Part shown: one piece after another, positions 1-9,800 of the stretch
Position numbering within the stretch: the stretch's first letter is position 1
Layout of the letters: every line of letters starts with the position of its first letter
Source of the DNA: CAZPDM01 sp964585305
Lineage (GTDB): Bacteria; Planctomycetota; Uabimicrobiia; Uabimicrobiales; JABWCH01
DNA: 21,767 nt
Reading direction: 5' to 3'
Assembly: GCA_964585305.1 (NCBI GenBank)
Contig: CAZPDM010000079.1
Coordinates: 1-21,767, forward strand
Position numbers and translations under genes: made by a program
Notes under the pieces: generated by a model
Seen by the model: the letters and a program-made list of their open reading frames with translations, nothing else
Database searches by the model: none
Told to the model about the DNA's origin: nothing

Positions 1-738
1 CATCTTCATGGTGGAACAATAGGTTTTGATAAAGTAATATGGGAATATAAGATAGTTGATGAACAAAATTCAATAGAAATGGAATATTTGGCAAAAGATG
101 GAGAGGAAGGCTATCCTGGAAATTTAAATATTTTTGTAAAGTTTACATTAACTGAAGACAATGCTATAAAAATTGATTACATACTTAAAACAGACAAACC
201 AACTCCCATTAACCTAACTAACCATTCTTATTTTAATCTTAATGGCGAAGGAACAATACTTGATCATGAATTGATGATAAGTGCGAATAGTTTTCTTCCT
301 GTTAATCAAAATCTTATCCCCACAGGCAAGATGATGATTGTTGAAGATACTCCTTTTGATTTTAGAAAACCTAAAAAAATAGGCATTGATATTACAAAAA
401 ATGATGAACAACTTAAATATGGCAGTGGCTATGATCACAATTTTATATTAAATAAATCTAATAAAGGAAATATTGAACTAGTGGCAAGAGTATACTCTGA
501 AAAAACAGGAATCCTTATGGAAGTCCTCACAAGCGAACCAGGACTGCAATTTTATAGTGGTAATTTTTTAAATGAAAATATTATTGGAAAATTGGGGAAA
601 AAATATACTAAACATAGCGGATTTTGTTTAGAAACACAGCATTTTCCTGATAGCCCTAATCAACCATCTTTTCCTAATACAATTCTTCGCCCAGGAGAAG
701 AGTATACTTCAACTACTGCATATAGATTTTTTTTATAG
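1..738 (+). CDS. galM: Aldose 1-epimerase (galactose mutarotase), 5' end missing
   Basis: This enzyme interconverts alpha and beta anomers of aldohexoses such as galactose and feeds the Leloir pathway; it is normally cytoplasmic. The reading frame is open from base 1 and encodes 245 residues, so about the first 100 residues of a typical 340-residue protein lie outside the window. It begins HLHGGTIGFDKVIW, the conserved family start of the sugar-binding region. NHSYFNL carries the conserved catalytic histidine. Further on are GYDHNF, SEPGLQFYSGNFL and SGFCLETQHFPDSP, the last holding the glutamate that acts as catalytic base in the family. The end, RPGEEYTSTTAYRF, is also typical. No start can be assigned: the first in-frame ATG (base 79) lies inside the conserved fold. 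The gene converges on tspO with 8 bases between stop codons and no visible terminator. Confidence 0.95.
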   Translation, partial: HLHGGTIGFDKVIWEYKIVDEQNSIEMEYLAKDGEEGYPGNLNIFVKFTLTEDNAIKIDYILKTDKPTPINLTNHSYFNLNGEGTILDHELMISANSFLPVNQNLIPTGKMMIVEDTPFDFRKPKKIGIDITKNDEQLKYGSGYDHNFILNKSNKGNIELVARVYSEKTGILMEVLTSEPGLQFYSGNFLNENIIGKLGKKYTKHSGFCLETQHFPDSPNQPSFPNTILRPGEEYTSTTAYRFFL

Positions 739-746
739 ATAATTTT

Positions 747-1217
747 TTAGCAGTTTAGTTTCCATAAATGATAATTCAAAATAGTTGCAAATCCTACCCA
801 AAGCAAATATGGAATTAAAATTAGACTTGCTAGACGATTGACTTTATAGAAAATTATTATAGTAGCAATAATGGCTGAAAATAAAAACATAATGTCTATT
901 AAAGCTAATGCAGGATTTTTGAGTCCGAAAAATAAAGGAGTCCATATTCCATTTAATAAAAGTTGAATTATAAATATAATAATGCACCACGAAATTTTTT
1001 GGGTTGCTCTATTTTTCCAAATTGTCCACATACTAAAACCCATGATAGCATATAGAGTTGTCCAAACAGGGCCAAATATCCAATCTGGAGGGTTCCAAGA
1101 TGGTTTTTGAATAGTCCGATACCAATTATCTAAAGATGACATTGTAAAAGTTGCGCCAATAATACCAACAGATTGACAAATTAAGATAAAAAGAATTAAA
1201 ATTATAATTGATTTCAT
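747..1217 (-). CDS. tspO: TspO/MBR family membrane protein (tryptophan-rich sensory protein)
   Basis: TspO proteins are five-helix membrane proteins that bind porphyrins and other hydrophobic ligands; bacterial members affect stress and tetrapyrrole responses. The 156-residue product has the usual length and about five hydrophobic segments. Family marks are the tryptophan-rich N-terminal half (W32, PSWNPP at 39-44, W46, GPVW at 49-52), LNGIW at 88-92, and PYLLWVGFATILN near the C-terminus. I chose the ATG at 1217 because GGAAGG stands a few bases upstream and the protein then begins directly with the first membrane helix; a longer frame from 1268 would add 17 unrelated residues and overlap the divergent neighbour. 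The ligand cannot be told from the sequence. The gene diverges from the lytic transglycosylase gene, with only 36 bases between start codons. Confidence 0.9.
   Translation of the reverse strand: MKSIIILILFILICQSVGIIGATFTMSSLDNWYRTIQKPSWNPPDWIFGPVWTTLYAIMGFSMWTIWKNRATQKISWCIIIFIIQLLLNGIWTPLFFGLKNPALALIDIMFLFSAIIATIIIFYKVNRLASLILIPYLLWVGFATILNYHLWKLNC
1173..1202 (+). promoter_or_regulatory. Candidate sigma-70-type promoter for the lytic transglycosylase gene
   Basis: TTGACA (1173-1178) is followed after 18 bases by TAAAAT (1197-1202), which places a start near 1209, about 45 bases before the ATG at 1254. The site lies inside the 5' coding part of the divergent tspO gene. That fits the lack of room between the two start codons, but the region is AT-rich and chance matches are likely. 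Confidence 0.4.
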
Positions 1218-1253
1218 AATTTCCTTCCAAAAAAGAATAGGAAAAAATTTATA

Positions 1254-1814
1254 ATGAATAAGGAACAATTGATAAAGCTAATATTACTCTGCTTAATATG
1301 TTTAGGAGTAGGTTTAAGCATGGGAATATATTTAAAACCTGATTGGGAAGAAAGAATACAAAAGATTATTTTACAAGAAAGCAAAATTTTTTTACTTGAT
1401 CCTAATTTTGTATATGCCATAATTTATGCAGAATCTAGAGGTCTAGAGCTTGCTTTATCTAAAAAAGGGGCCAGAGGACTTATGCAAATTATGCCTGCTA
1501 CTGCAAATGAAATTGCCCAAAAACTTAAAATATATTTTGAACCAGAAGACTTATATACTCCAGAAATTAATATTAAATTAGGATGTTGCTATCTTAATAC
1601 ATTATTAAAAAGATTTAAAGGGGATTTAGTATTAACACTTGCGGCATATAATACTGGGCCTACAAGGGTTTCTCAATGGCAGAGAAAAAGTCCAGAAACT
1701 TTTTCTTTAGATATTATACATCAAAATGGTGTGTCAGAAACAAAAAATTTTGTAAGTCGTGTTTTAGCCAAATATCTTGAAAGAACTAAAAATAAGGAAA
1801 TTGTTGTATATTAA
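1254..1814 (+). CDS. Membrane-anchored lytic transglycosylase (SLT domain)
   Basis: Lytic transglycosylases cleave the MurNAc-GlcNAc bond of peptidoglycan, forming 1,6-anhydro ends, and act in the periplasm. The 186-residue product has an N-terminal hydrophobic segment (about residues 7-26), which would be a signal anchor or uncleaved signal. It is followed by a compact SLT domain of the Slt70 C-terminal type. YAESRG holds the likely catalytic Glu60, GARGLMQIMPATA (about 72-84) is the classic second motif, and AAYNTGP (about 130-136) is the third. There is no separate wall-binding domain, so it is a minimal member. The ATG at 1254 gives a complete membrane anchor; an AGGA lies about 11 bases upstream, slightly far for a ribosome site. 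The gene ends just before a strong hairpin terminator shared with the convergent trmK. Confidence 0.9.
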   Translation: MNKEQLIKLILLCLICLGVGLSMGIYLKPDWEERIQKIILQESKIFLLDPNFVYAIIYAESRGLELALSKKGARGLMQIMPATANEIAQKLKIYFEPEDLYTPEINIKLGCCYLNTLLKRFKGDLVLTLAAYNTGPTRVSQWQRKSPETFSLDIIHQNGVSETKNFVSRVLAKYLERTKNKEIVVY

Positions 1815-1821
1815 AATATTT

Positions 1822-1881
1822 TTTCACTCTTAAAAAAAATCGCGCTTATCAATAAAAGCGCGATTTTTTTTAAGAGTGAAA
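1822..1881. terminator. Bidirectional intrinsic terminator with a 26-bp perfect stem
   Basis: Bases 1822-1847 pair perfectly with 1856-1881 around an 8-base loop (ATCAATAA). Each arm has a GC-rich core beside the loop (CGCGCTT on the left) and then eight A or T, which supplies a U-tract in either direction. The element serves the rightward lytic transglycosylase gene and the leftward trmK. The trmK stop codon (1870-1872) and its last three codons lie within the right arm. Confidence 0.88.
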
Positions 1882-2352
1882 TTTCGTTTGTATAAGAAAA
1901 TACGAACGTTTTTTATCTAAAATATATTCTACCTTTTCTAATATAAATTTATGTTCTTCAAGCCACTGTTGAAGTTGTTTTTCATTACGCATTGGCTGTA
2001 AAATAATTTTTTTTGCTGCTTTTGCTTTTTCTATATCTGATTCTAATATTTTCATTATACTGTATGCTCCCATTCCAGCTATAACTATTGTATCTATTTC
2101 TGAAAGTTCTATGGGAGCTAAGCCATTGCCCTTTTTTACAATTATTCGTTCATTTAAATGATATTTGTCTATGTTTAACTTTGCCAATTTTAATGGCATA
2201 TCTTCAATATCTACAGCAATAGCTATTTCGCAATAATTATGATACAGGAGGTAAATTGGTAAATACGCATGATCCGTGCCAATATCAACTACAATATGGC
2301 TTCCTTTTGTTTTTTCAGCGACAGCAGCTAATCTTGCTGACAATTGAAACAT
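1870..2352 (-). CDS. trmK: tRNA (adenine22-N1)-methyltransferase, TrmK family
   Basis: TrmK methylates N1 of A22 in the tRNA D-loop region using S-adenosylmethionine. The 160-residue product opens with LSARLAAVAE, then DIGTDHAYLP (23-32), which is the SAM-binding motif I of this family. GNGLAP (75-80), IAGMGA (91-96; usually IAGMGG) and LQPM (118-121; usually LQPN) follow. These are specific to TrmK and its close paralogues. Bacillus TrmK is about 235 residues and ends in a coiled-coil domain; this one stops soon after the Rossmann domain, so that extension is mostly absent. GAGGA stands about six bases before the ATG. The gene lies 22 bases after the HEAT-repeat gene and is probably cotranscribed with it. 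Its 3' end overlaps the terminator stem. A less specific SAM methyltransferase role is possible. Confidence 0.82.
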   Translation of the reverse strand: MFQLSARLAAVAEKTKGSHIVVDIGTDHAYLPIYLLYHNYCEIAIAVDIEDMPLKLAKLNIDKYHLNERIIVKKGNGLAPIELSEIDTIVIAGMGAYSIMKILESDIEKAKAAKKIILQPMRNEKQLQQWLEEHKFILEKVEYILDKKRSYFLIQTKFHS

Positions 2353-2374
2353 TTAAGATCCTCTTCTATAAAAT

Positions 2375-3805
2375 TTATCCTTGAATCATACGAATTGCTT
2401 CTGCGATACGATTCCGAATAAAATCATCTCGATCATCTAAAAATGCTTCCAATTCTGGAATAGCACTAGCTTGTTTAAGTTTTCCCAACGCTTCTGCAGC
2501 AGCAACACGAACATTAGTATTTTTATCTCGTAATGCTTTGCATAATATTGAAACGTTGTTTTTATCACCAATTTCTCCAATAGCCCATGCAGCGGCTCCA
2601 CGAACATGAGCATCACTATCTACTTCAAGTATATATTTTAATGTAGAAATAGGAGTAATGTCCTTAAGTTTTCCCAATGCAATTGCAGCATTCATTCTTA
2701 AAATACTAATAGGACTTTTTAGCAAAGCAACTAACGCAGGCATTTCTGAATGACAGCCTAATTTCCCCATAGCCAATGCAACAGCAGCACGTATTTCAGA
2801 AGGTTCATTTTCATTTTTCAATATTTTTAACATTTGCTTTACGCCAGATTTGTCGCCTAATTTTCCTAGAGATTCTGCAGCCCTTTGCCTTACATCAGAA
2901 GAATCATCATTTGTTAATGCCCTTAATAAAAGGGGTGCAAAACTGGTATTTCCAGATTCTCCCAATGCACGTACAGCACTTTCTCTAACAGCCACATCTC
3001 GATCATTAACAGCAATTGTCAAACTTGAAGCAGCAATCGGACCTCCAATTCGGGCTAATGCTTTTGTTGCCATCAAACGTATTTGAGGATCTTCATCTTT
3101 AAGAATTTGAGTAAATGTTGTAATCATTTTTTCATCGCCTAATGTACTCAATAATTCTGTAGCATTGCGACGAATAGTCAGACTAGGATCTGCGATAACT
3201 TCTTTTAAGGCTCCGACCATTTTACGATTTCCAATCTTCCCTAAAGATTCTACCGCTTTCAATCTTACAACTTTATCATTATCTTTAAGTTGCTCAACTA
3301 AAATAACCGCGCAATTTTGTTCAGGGAAAAGTCCAAGTGCTTCAGTTGCCAGACGTCTTACACGAACATCTTCATCGCTTGCAGCATTGATGAGAAGCGT
3401 TATTCCTTGCGATTCTTTTCTTTTTGCTAAAGTTCTAACTACTTGTAGCCTTACTTCTGGCCCGCTGTTTTTAAAAAAATTTTGAAGATCACTTAAACTA
3501 GAATTAGGATCTATAGTAATTCGGCGCGTTTTTGATTCTACTAACGGATTGTTACACTTTGATGCATCTAAAATTTTTGTATATGGATCAGTTTTATTCT
3601 CTTCTAAATCTTCTCCTATATTAACACCGTCTTGTTTAAGTTTTTCTAATATTTCTTGAGCAACACGATATGCCTGTCGATAACTTAGAGCTATTGTCTC
3701 CTGATCTTGAGAATCATTAAAAAATTTCAAAAAAAATACTTGACTTTCTTGAGACTGAGAAATATTACATGCGTTATAAAAGAGAATATTTTTTTTTGCA
3801 TCCAT
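2375..3805 (-). CDS. HEAT-repeat protein (PBS-lyase type repeats)
   Basis: This 476-residue protein is an alpha-solenoid scaffold of unknown specific role. From about residue 105 to the end I count roughly twelve repeats of about 31 residues, each with a core like VRLKAVESLGKIG, VRQRAAESLGKLG or VRVAAAEALGKLK, as in EZ_HEAT/PBS lyase repeats. Such repeats usually bind other proteins; the phycobilin-lyase label does not imply pigment here. The first 100 residues are different and show no signal peptide or membrane segment, so a cytoplasmic place is likely. The ATG at 3805 is chosen because AAGGA lies about seven bases upstream; a TTG at 3838 in the same frame lies inside a hairpin stem and is less likely. 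The gene follows the NRPS on the same strand after 73 bases and precedes trmK. A direct role in peptide synthesis cannot be claimed. Confidence 0.85.
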   Translation of the reverse strand: MDAKKNILFYNACNISQSQESQVFFLKFFNDSQDQETIALSYRQAYRVAQEILEKLKQDGVNIGEDLEENKTDPYTKILDASKCNNPLVESKTRRITIDPNSSLSDLQNFFKNSGPEVRLQVVRTLAKRKESQGITLLINAASDEDVRVRRLATEALGLFPEQNCAVILVEQLKDNDKVVRLKAVESLGKIGNRKMVGALKEVIADPSLTIRRNATELLSTLGDEKMITTFTQILKDEDPQIRLMATKALARIGGPIAASSLTIAVNDRDVAVRESAVRALGESGNTSFAPLLLRALTNDDSSDVRQRAAESLGKLGDKSGVKQMLKILKNENEPSEIRAAVALAMGKLGCHSEMPALVALLKSPISILRMNAAIALGKLKDITPISTLKYILEVDSDAHVRGAAAWAIGEIGDKNNVSILCKALRDKNTNVRVAAAEALGKLKQASAIPELEAFLDDRDDFIRNRIAEAIRMIQG

Positions 3806-3828
3806 AGCATTTTCCTTGTGTCTAATAA

Positions 3829-3867
3829 TTTGTAGCAAGTTTCAAAAATACTGAAACTTGCTACAAA
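3829..3867 (-). terminator. Hairpin between the NRPS and HEAT genes (leaky terminator or processing site)
   Basis: Bases 3829-3843 pair perfectly with 3853-3867 (15 bp, 9-base loop), starting 12 bases after the NRPS stop codon. In the leftward direction the stem is followed by TTATTAG rather than a long T run, so termination would be weak. It could attenuate the downstream HEAT-trmK genes or stabilise the NRPS mRNA end. In the rightward direction an A-run follows, which gives no U-tract. Confidence 0.5.
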
Positions 3868-3878
3868 AAATAAGTATG

Positions 3879-6800
3879 CTAAGCTTGAGGGGGATGACGA
3901 CGAATTGAAGATTTCTTTCGCAGTTCTGCACGTCTTTGAGCTTCAGACAGATATTTCCCTTCTTTTAAATTCTCTTGGGTTTGGGATTGTTGTTGTTGCT
4001 TATTCCAAAATTGACAAAAACTTGAAATAGTCGGATATCTGAAAACATCCATTAAGTCAATTTCTTTGGAAATTTTTTGCTGAATAAGATGGTGAAGTTT
4101 AGCTAAAAGAAGAGAATGTCCGCCTAGGTCAAAAAAATTGTCTGTATTACGAATATTTGATACACCTAATACTTCCTGCCACAATTCAAATAAAATCTTT
4201 TCCATAGTATCTGTTGAAAAAGAAGTTGCTATCGGTTCTGTTGGTGTAGGAATTGAAGATTTTATATTTTGGGGTATAGAAGTATTTTTAGATGTAGAAA
4301 TATGTTGAATATTTTCATATTTTTTAATATCACTTGGTAGTGGGAAAATTTTTGCAGGATATATTTCAGAAATGGGGATGGTAACATTATCTATTATTTT
4401 AGTCAAGATTCCAAGATAGTCTTGTGCGATGTGTACAATCGTAGATTCTTTAAAAAGATCGCTATTATATTCAATATATCCTTGATAATTACCACTTTGC
4501 AAAGGAATAAAACCAAGGGTTAAATCAAATTTTGTTGTGCCAGATTCCACTTCGCAAGGAGTAATTTTTGCAGAACCAAGACGTAAACGATATACAGGAG
4601 TATTTTGAACAACAAACATAACTTGAAATAAAGGAGTTCTATTGACGTTTCGTTTTGCTTGTATTGCTTCAAGAACTTTTTCAAAAGGCATATCTTGGTT
4701 ACTATATGCTTGTAACAGATCTTGCTGTATTTTGTTTAATAAATTTTGGAAAGATTCCGATTCTAATATTTTTACTCGTATAGCAAGTGTATTAACAAAC
4801 AACCCAATAATACGCTCAAGTTCAGGGAAATTTCGACCTGCTATAGGCATTCCAATTACAAATTCAGTCTGTTGGCTATAACGATATAATAATACAGCAT
4901 AGCTTGCAAATAAAACAGTTGCTAAGGTTCCTTCACCAGAGACAGTTTTTTGTAAAGATTCCAGAGTATTATGAGGAAGATTAAAACGATACCTTCCTCC
5001 TTTCCAACTTGTTAAATTTGGACGGGGAAAATCAGTCATCAATTCTAAGGTTTGAGGAACATCTGTTAAATATTTTTTCCAAAAATTTAATTGTGCATCA
5101 CCTAATATATTTGGCTGAAGCAATTTTCTTTGCCAAACTACATAATCGTTATATTGTATCTTACATTCAGGTAATGTAAAAGAAGCACCCATCATTTTTG
5201 CGGAGTAAATCTTTGCAAATTCATCAACCATAATAGCAAATGACCAACCATCACTAATAATATGGTGCATTACAACACCAAATATATAACGTTGTTGGCT
5301 TAATTTGATTAACATATAGCGAACTAACGGACCACGTTGAAGATCAATTGGTTTTTGAATTTGTTGTTGTAACCATTGCATCACATATATTGGAATCTTT
5401 CCTGTATATGAAGCGTCCAAAGTATTTTGGATTGGGTAAGATAAAGAATTTTCAATCTCCTTCGTCGCATCCAACTTTTGCCAACCCCATTGAGGTCGTT
5501 GTAAAATCATCGCTTGAGGCTCGCCCTGGATATTAGGAAAAATAGTATGCAAAGAATTGTGTCGTTGAAATATCTCATCTAGTGTAGCTTTTATAAGATT
5601 TTCATCAAGTTCCATTGCTATTTCAACTGCACCAAAAATATGATACGATATATTATCCGGCTGTAACATTTGCAAAAACCACATTCTTTGTTGTGCATAA
5701 GAAAGAGGGAAAAGGTGTCTGCCATAGTTTGAAGATTCTTGTTGCTGTTTTTCTAATTGCGGATATTGCCATCCCTGTTGCGTTGTTATAGCAATTTGGA
5801 ATTGTTGTGCAAAATTACGTAAAGTCGCAGATTGGAAAATTTTTTCTAATGGAATAAGAATTCCAAATTTTTTATGAATACGTGCTAAAATTTGCATCAA
5901 CAAAATAGAGTTCGCTCCTAACTCGAATAAGCTAGTATCCCAAGATATTTCCGAAATGTTTAAGATTTGAGAAATTAACTCACGTAAATATTGACTATAA
6001 GGATGTTGTAGAAGAGAGTCATATTCTGAGTTAATATTTACATTATTATTTTCAGAAGGTTCGGGGATTGGTAAATTTCTTTTATCTAATTTCCCATTTG
6101 GAGTAAAAGGCAATTGTTCTAAAAATATCCAATAGCTGGGAATCATATATTCTGGCAACTGACTTCGAATAAGAGTTCTTAGCTCAAATTTAAGAATATT
6201 TTGAGTAGAAGTTGTAAATCCAGTATGTTTTTTTACAACTAAATACGCAACTAAATTTGAAGTGCCTGAAATATCTTGGCAAACAACAGCAGCTTGTGCA
6301 ATATTCACATGTTTTTGCAAAATGGCTTCGATTTCGGCAGGTTCTACTCGATATCCCCGAATCTTAATTTGTGCATCGCGTCTTGATACAAAAGTGAGTC
6401 CTTGTGTTGTAAGTCTGCCCATATCGCCAGTGCGGTAGATATAATATGGAAATGCTTTTAAGTTAATCTGGGAAGTTTTTCTTAAAATTGGATTTTTAAT
6501 GATAGGAGGTTGTAAATTTGAAATCGTATTATCAGGTATAAGCTCTTCTAAAAATGCTGTTTGAGTAATATCAGGTTGTTTCCAATATCCTAGTGCAACA
6601 TGTTGGCTGCGAATACAAATTTCCCCATAAATTTCAGTAGGCTTTTGTTGATTATCCAATAGTACTAAATCAGTATCACTAACAGGGTAGCCTACGGGGA
6701 CATTATTGCCTAGAATAGGTGTTTTGTGATCTAAGATAAATTGAAAACTGACAGTTGATTCACTTGGACCCAGTCCGTTAACAAATAAACATTCTTTGGT

Positions 6801-9800
6801 AAAATGTTTTCGATACAATTCCACATCCCTGCGATATACTGGTTCACCGCCAAGCACAATGAGACGTAATTTAGGAAATTCTTGCTTTTCAGAAATTGTT
6901 CCAACAAACGCACGATATACAGTAGGGGTGGAATGATATATCGTAATTTCATTTGAAATAATATCCTCTGCAAACTTAGTAATTCCATGTTCCTTTATAT
7001 TTAAAGGATATAGTGTAGCCCCGTTTAAAAATGTAGCAAAAATATCCATTACTGCTGCATCAAAAGTATAAGAAGAAACTAAGGTCAAGCGGTCATTTGA
7101 GCTAATATGTAGATTGTTAGTATAGACTCTCATAAAATGCAGAACGTTGCGATGGTTTTGGAAAACGCCTTTCGGTTTGCCAGTTGAACCAGATGTGTAA
7201 AGAATATATGCTAAAGACTCTGAAGTAACTGGATATTGTAGCTCTGGTTCAGTAATTTCTGAATTTTCGGGTAAAGTTTGCGTGTTAAAAATTTTTAAGG
7301 GAGTATTATGAGAAGATAATTGCGATTTTATGGCCAATTTTGAGGCGAATTCCATCCTTTGGTCATCACAAAAAATCATTTTAGCTTCAGAATTTTGAAT
7401 TATATATAGCAAACGATCTTCAGGGTATGATGGATCCATAGCTACATAATAATGGCCCGATTTTAAGACTCCCAAAATTGTTGCTAGCATTGCTATGTTG
7501 CTATGCCCGAATAATAAAGCGATTGCTGTAGGTCTTTCTAATTTTTGAGCAATTAACCAATTTGCAATTTTGTTTGCATACCAATTTAATTGATGATATT
7601 CTATTTTTTCATTTCCTAAGACGATTGCAATATTATTAGGATACTGAGCAACTTGTGTTAGAAATCTCTGGCCAATAGTAGTTTTGATATCTTGTTGCAA
7701 AAATTCTTGAAAGGGGACATTAGGAATAGGATATATTTCGTGTGTTTTGGGAAGTTTATAATCTAGTGGTAATAATCGTAAATCTTGGATTTTTACAATA
7801 TCTGCTACATTTCTAGTGTTAAGATGTGCAGCACTTACTTTTGAAGAAATATTTTGGAGTAAACATTGATAATGCTTAAGTAATTGTTCAATAGTTACAG
7901 CAGAAAATAAATCTGCACAGTAATTGCATAGTAGTTTAAAACCATTTTGAGATGGTTTTACATATATTGTTAAATCAAATTTAGAGTTTGGTACTAATCC
8001 ATTCCAAGGCTCAATATTTAGGTGATTTAATTGGACAGAGGAATTTACATTTTCATTTCCAAGCATATTAAACATTACAGAAACTATCGCGGGATGTCCT
8101 GTACGGCCGCTAAAAATAGGCTGTTGGAAGATTATATCGAGAGGAATATCTTGATATTGATAGGCTTCGATTACTGAATTAGTGGTGTTCTTTAAAAATT
8201 CATCAAAAGATAAATTAGGAAGAACCTCTCCTAAAATGACCATCGTATTAACGAACATTCCCAGTATATTTTCTGTGTTCATCCAATTTCGGCCAGACAT
8301 TGGTACGCCAACTAATATTTGCGTTTGCCCAGTATAGCGACTTAATAAAATTTGAAATCCTGCTAATAAAATGTTAAAAAAAGTAGTGTTTTTTGATCGA
8401 GCAATTTTACGAAGTTGTTGAGTTAATTCTTCCGAAATTTCAATGTGCGAAGTTCCCGCGGAAAAACTCATTGTATTAGGACGAGGGAAATCAAGAGGCA
8501 ATTCTAGAGGATTGAGCAAGTTGCCAATTTTCTTTTGCCAATATTCGCGATAGTGAGAAATAATTTCTTCTGTCGCCCAATTTCTTTGCGCAATACAAAA
8601 ATCAAGATATTTTAAAGAAGAAGAGGAATGTTTTGATAATTTTAGAGAATGAGAAAAATTTTCATAGTACTGCCATAGTTCTTTGCACCAAATTTCTAAA
8701 GAACGGCCATCACTGATCAAATGATGAAAAATAGCAGCTAAAACATGCTCTTCATTATTTATTTTGAATAGAGTAATTTTAAATAAGCGTCCATTATTTA
8801 AATCAAAGGGAGAATAGCAAAAATCTTGCAATGCCTTAGGCAAATCCTTTTTAAGGACTGATATTTGTGGTAAATTAGAAAATTTTTCTTTTTTTATTTC
8901 TTGTTTGGGAATATTATTTTCTAAATAAATTTTAGTTTCTAAAACGGGATATCTACGGATCATTTCTGCTACAGATTCTTCTAAAGCACTTTTATTTAGC
9001 AATCCTTGTAAATATAATACTATAGGCATGTTATATGCTGATGTTTTAGGATGGGCTTGTTCAAACAGCCAGATCGGCTCTTGCATAAGGGATAGTGGTC
9101 CAATAGACTGATATGTAGGAATAATATCTGGTCTTTCCCAAAGAGCTTTTGTTTGAATTTCCATGATGGCTTGAGCTAATTTTTCAGGAGTCTTGGCAGA
9201 AAAGAATGTTGGTAAAGATAATTCAATAGAGAAAATTTTTCGTATAAGAGAAATTGCATGAACTGCTAGTAGTGAATGGCCGCCTAATTCAAAAAAGTTA
9301 GAAGAAGGAGATATTTTATCTATACAAAGGACTTGTTCAAAGATGCTAATAAGTGCTACAACTAAAGGATTTTCTACGTCTTCTATATGTGCAGAAATTT
9401 TTGCAAGATTTGAAATATTGGGAGATTTGATCCCCTCTTTATATTCTAATGGTAACCCTGTAATAGATTGCCGGGTAGTATCTGAAGCGGAGTAACTTTT
9501 TAATTCATTCGGGATTGGCAAAGATTTCCGATCAAGTTTTCCACTTGATGTCATAGGCATTTTTTCTAAGAAAACCCAATGACTAGGAATCATATAACTT
9601 GGAAGTTTTTCTAATAAAAATTTTCTTAGTTCAGAAGAAGGCAATTGAGGAATAGATTTTTGTAAGTTACATTCTATTTCTAGATCATTCTTTACAACCA
9701 AATATGCTACTAATCGTGGATCGTTAGAAATATCTTCTCTTAAGATAACAGCAGCATCTTGAATGCCAGGATAACTACGTAATGCATTCTCAATTTCAGT

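Noticed and set aside
1250..1255. Perfect TATAAT in rightward direction
   Set aside because: It includes the ATG of the lytic transglycosylase gene; transcription from it would start inside the gene.
2776..3485. Several rightward open frames (62-106 codons) opposite the HEAT gene
   Set aside because: They mirror the periodic, strongly conserved HEAT coding sequence on the other strand, have no ribosome sites and no recognisable protein features.
2375..3500. Periodic sequence that could be taken for a DNA tandem repeat
   Set aside because: The period of about 93 bases equals one HEAT repeat and the similarity is at protein level with diverged bases, so it is coding structure, not a separate repeat element.
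3806..3838. TTG start extending the HEAT protein by 11 residues
   Set aside because: The codon lies in the hairpin stem and the ATG at 3805 has a clear ribosome site.
6731..6988. Leftward 85-codon frame inside the NRPS gene
   Set aside because: It overlaps the second adenylation domain in another frame on the same strand and shows no domain or start signal.
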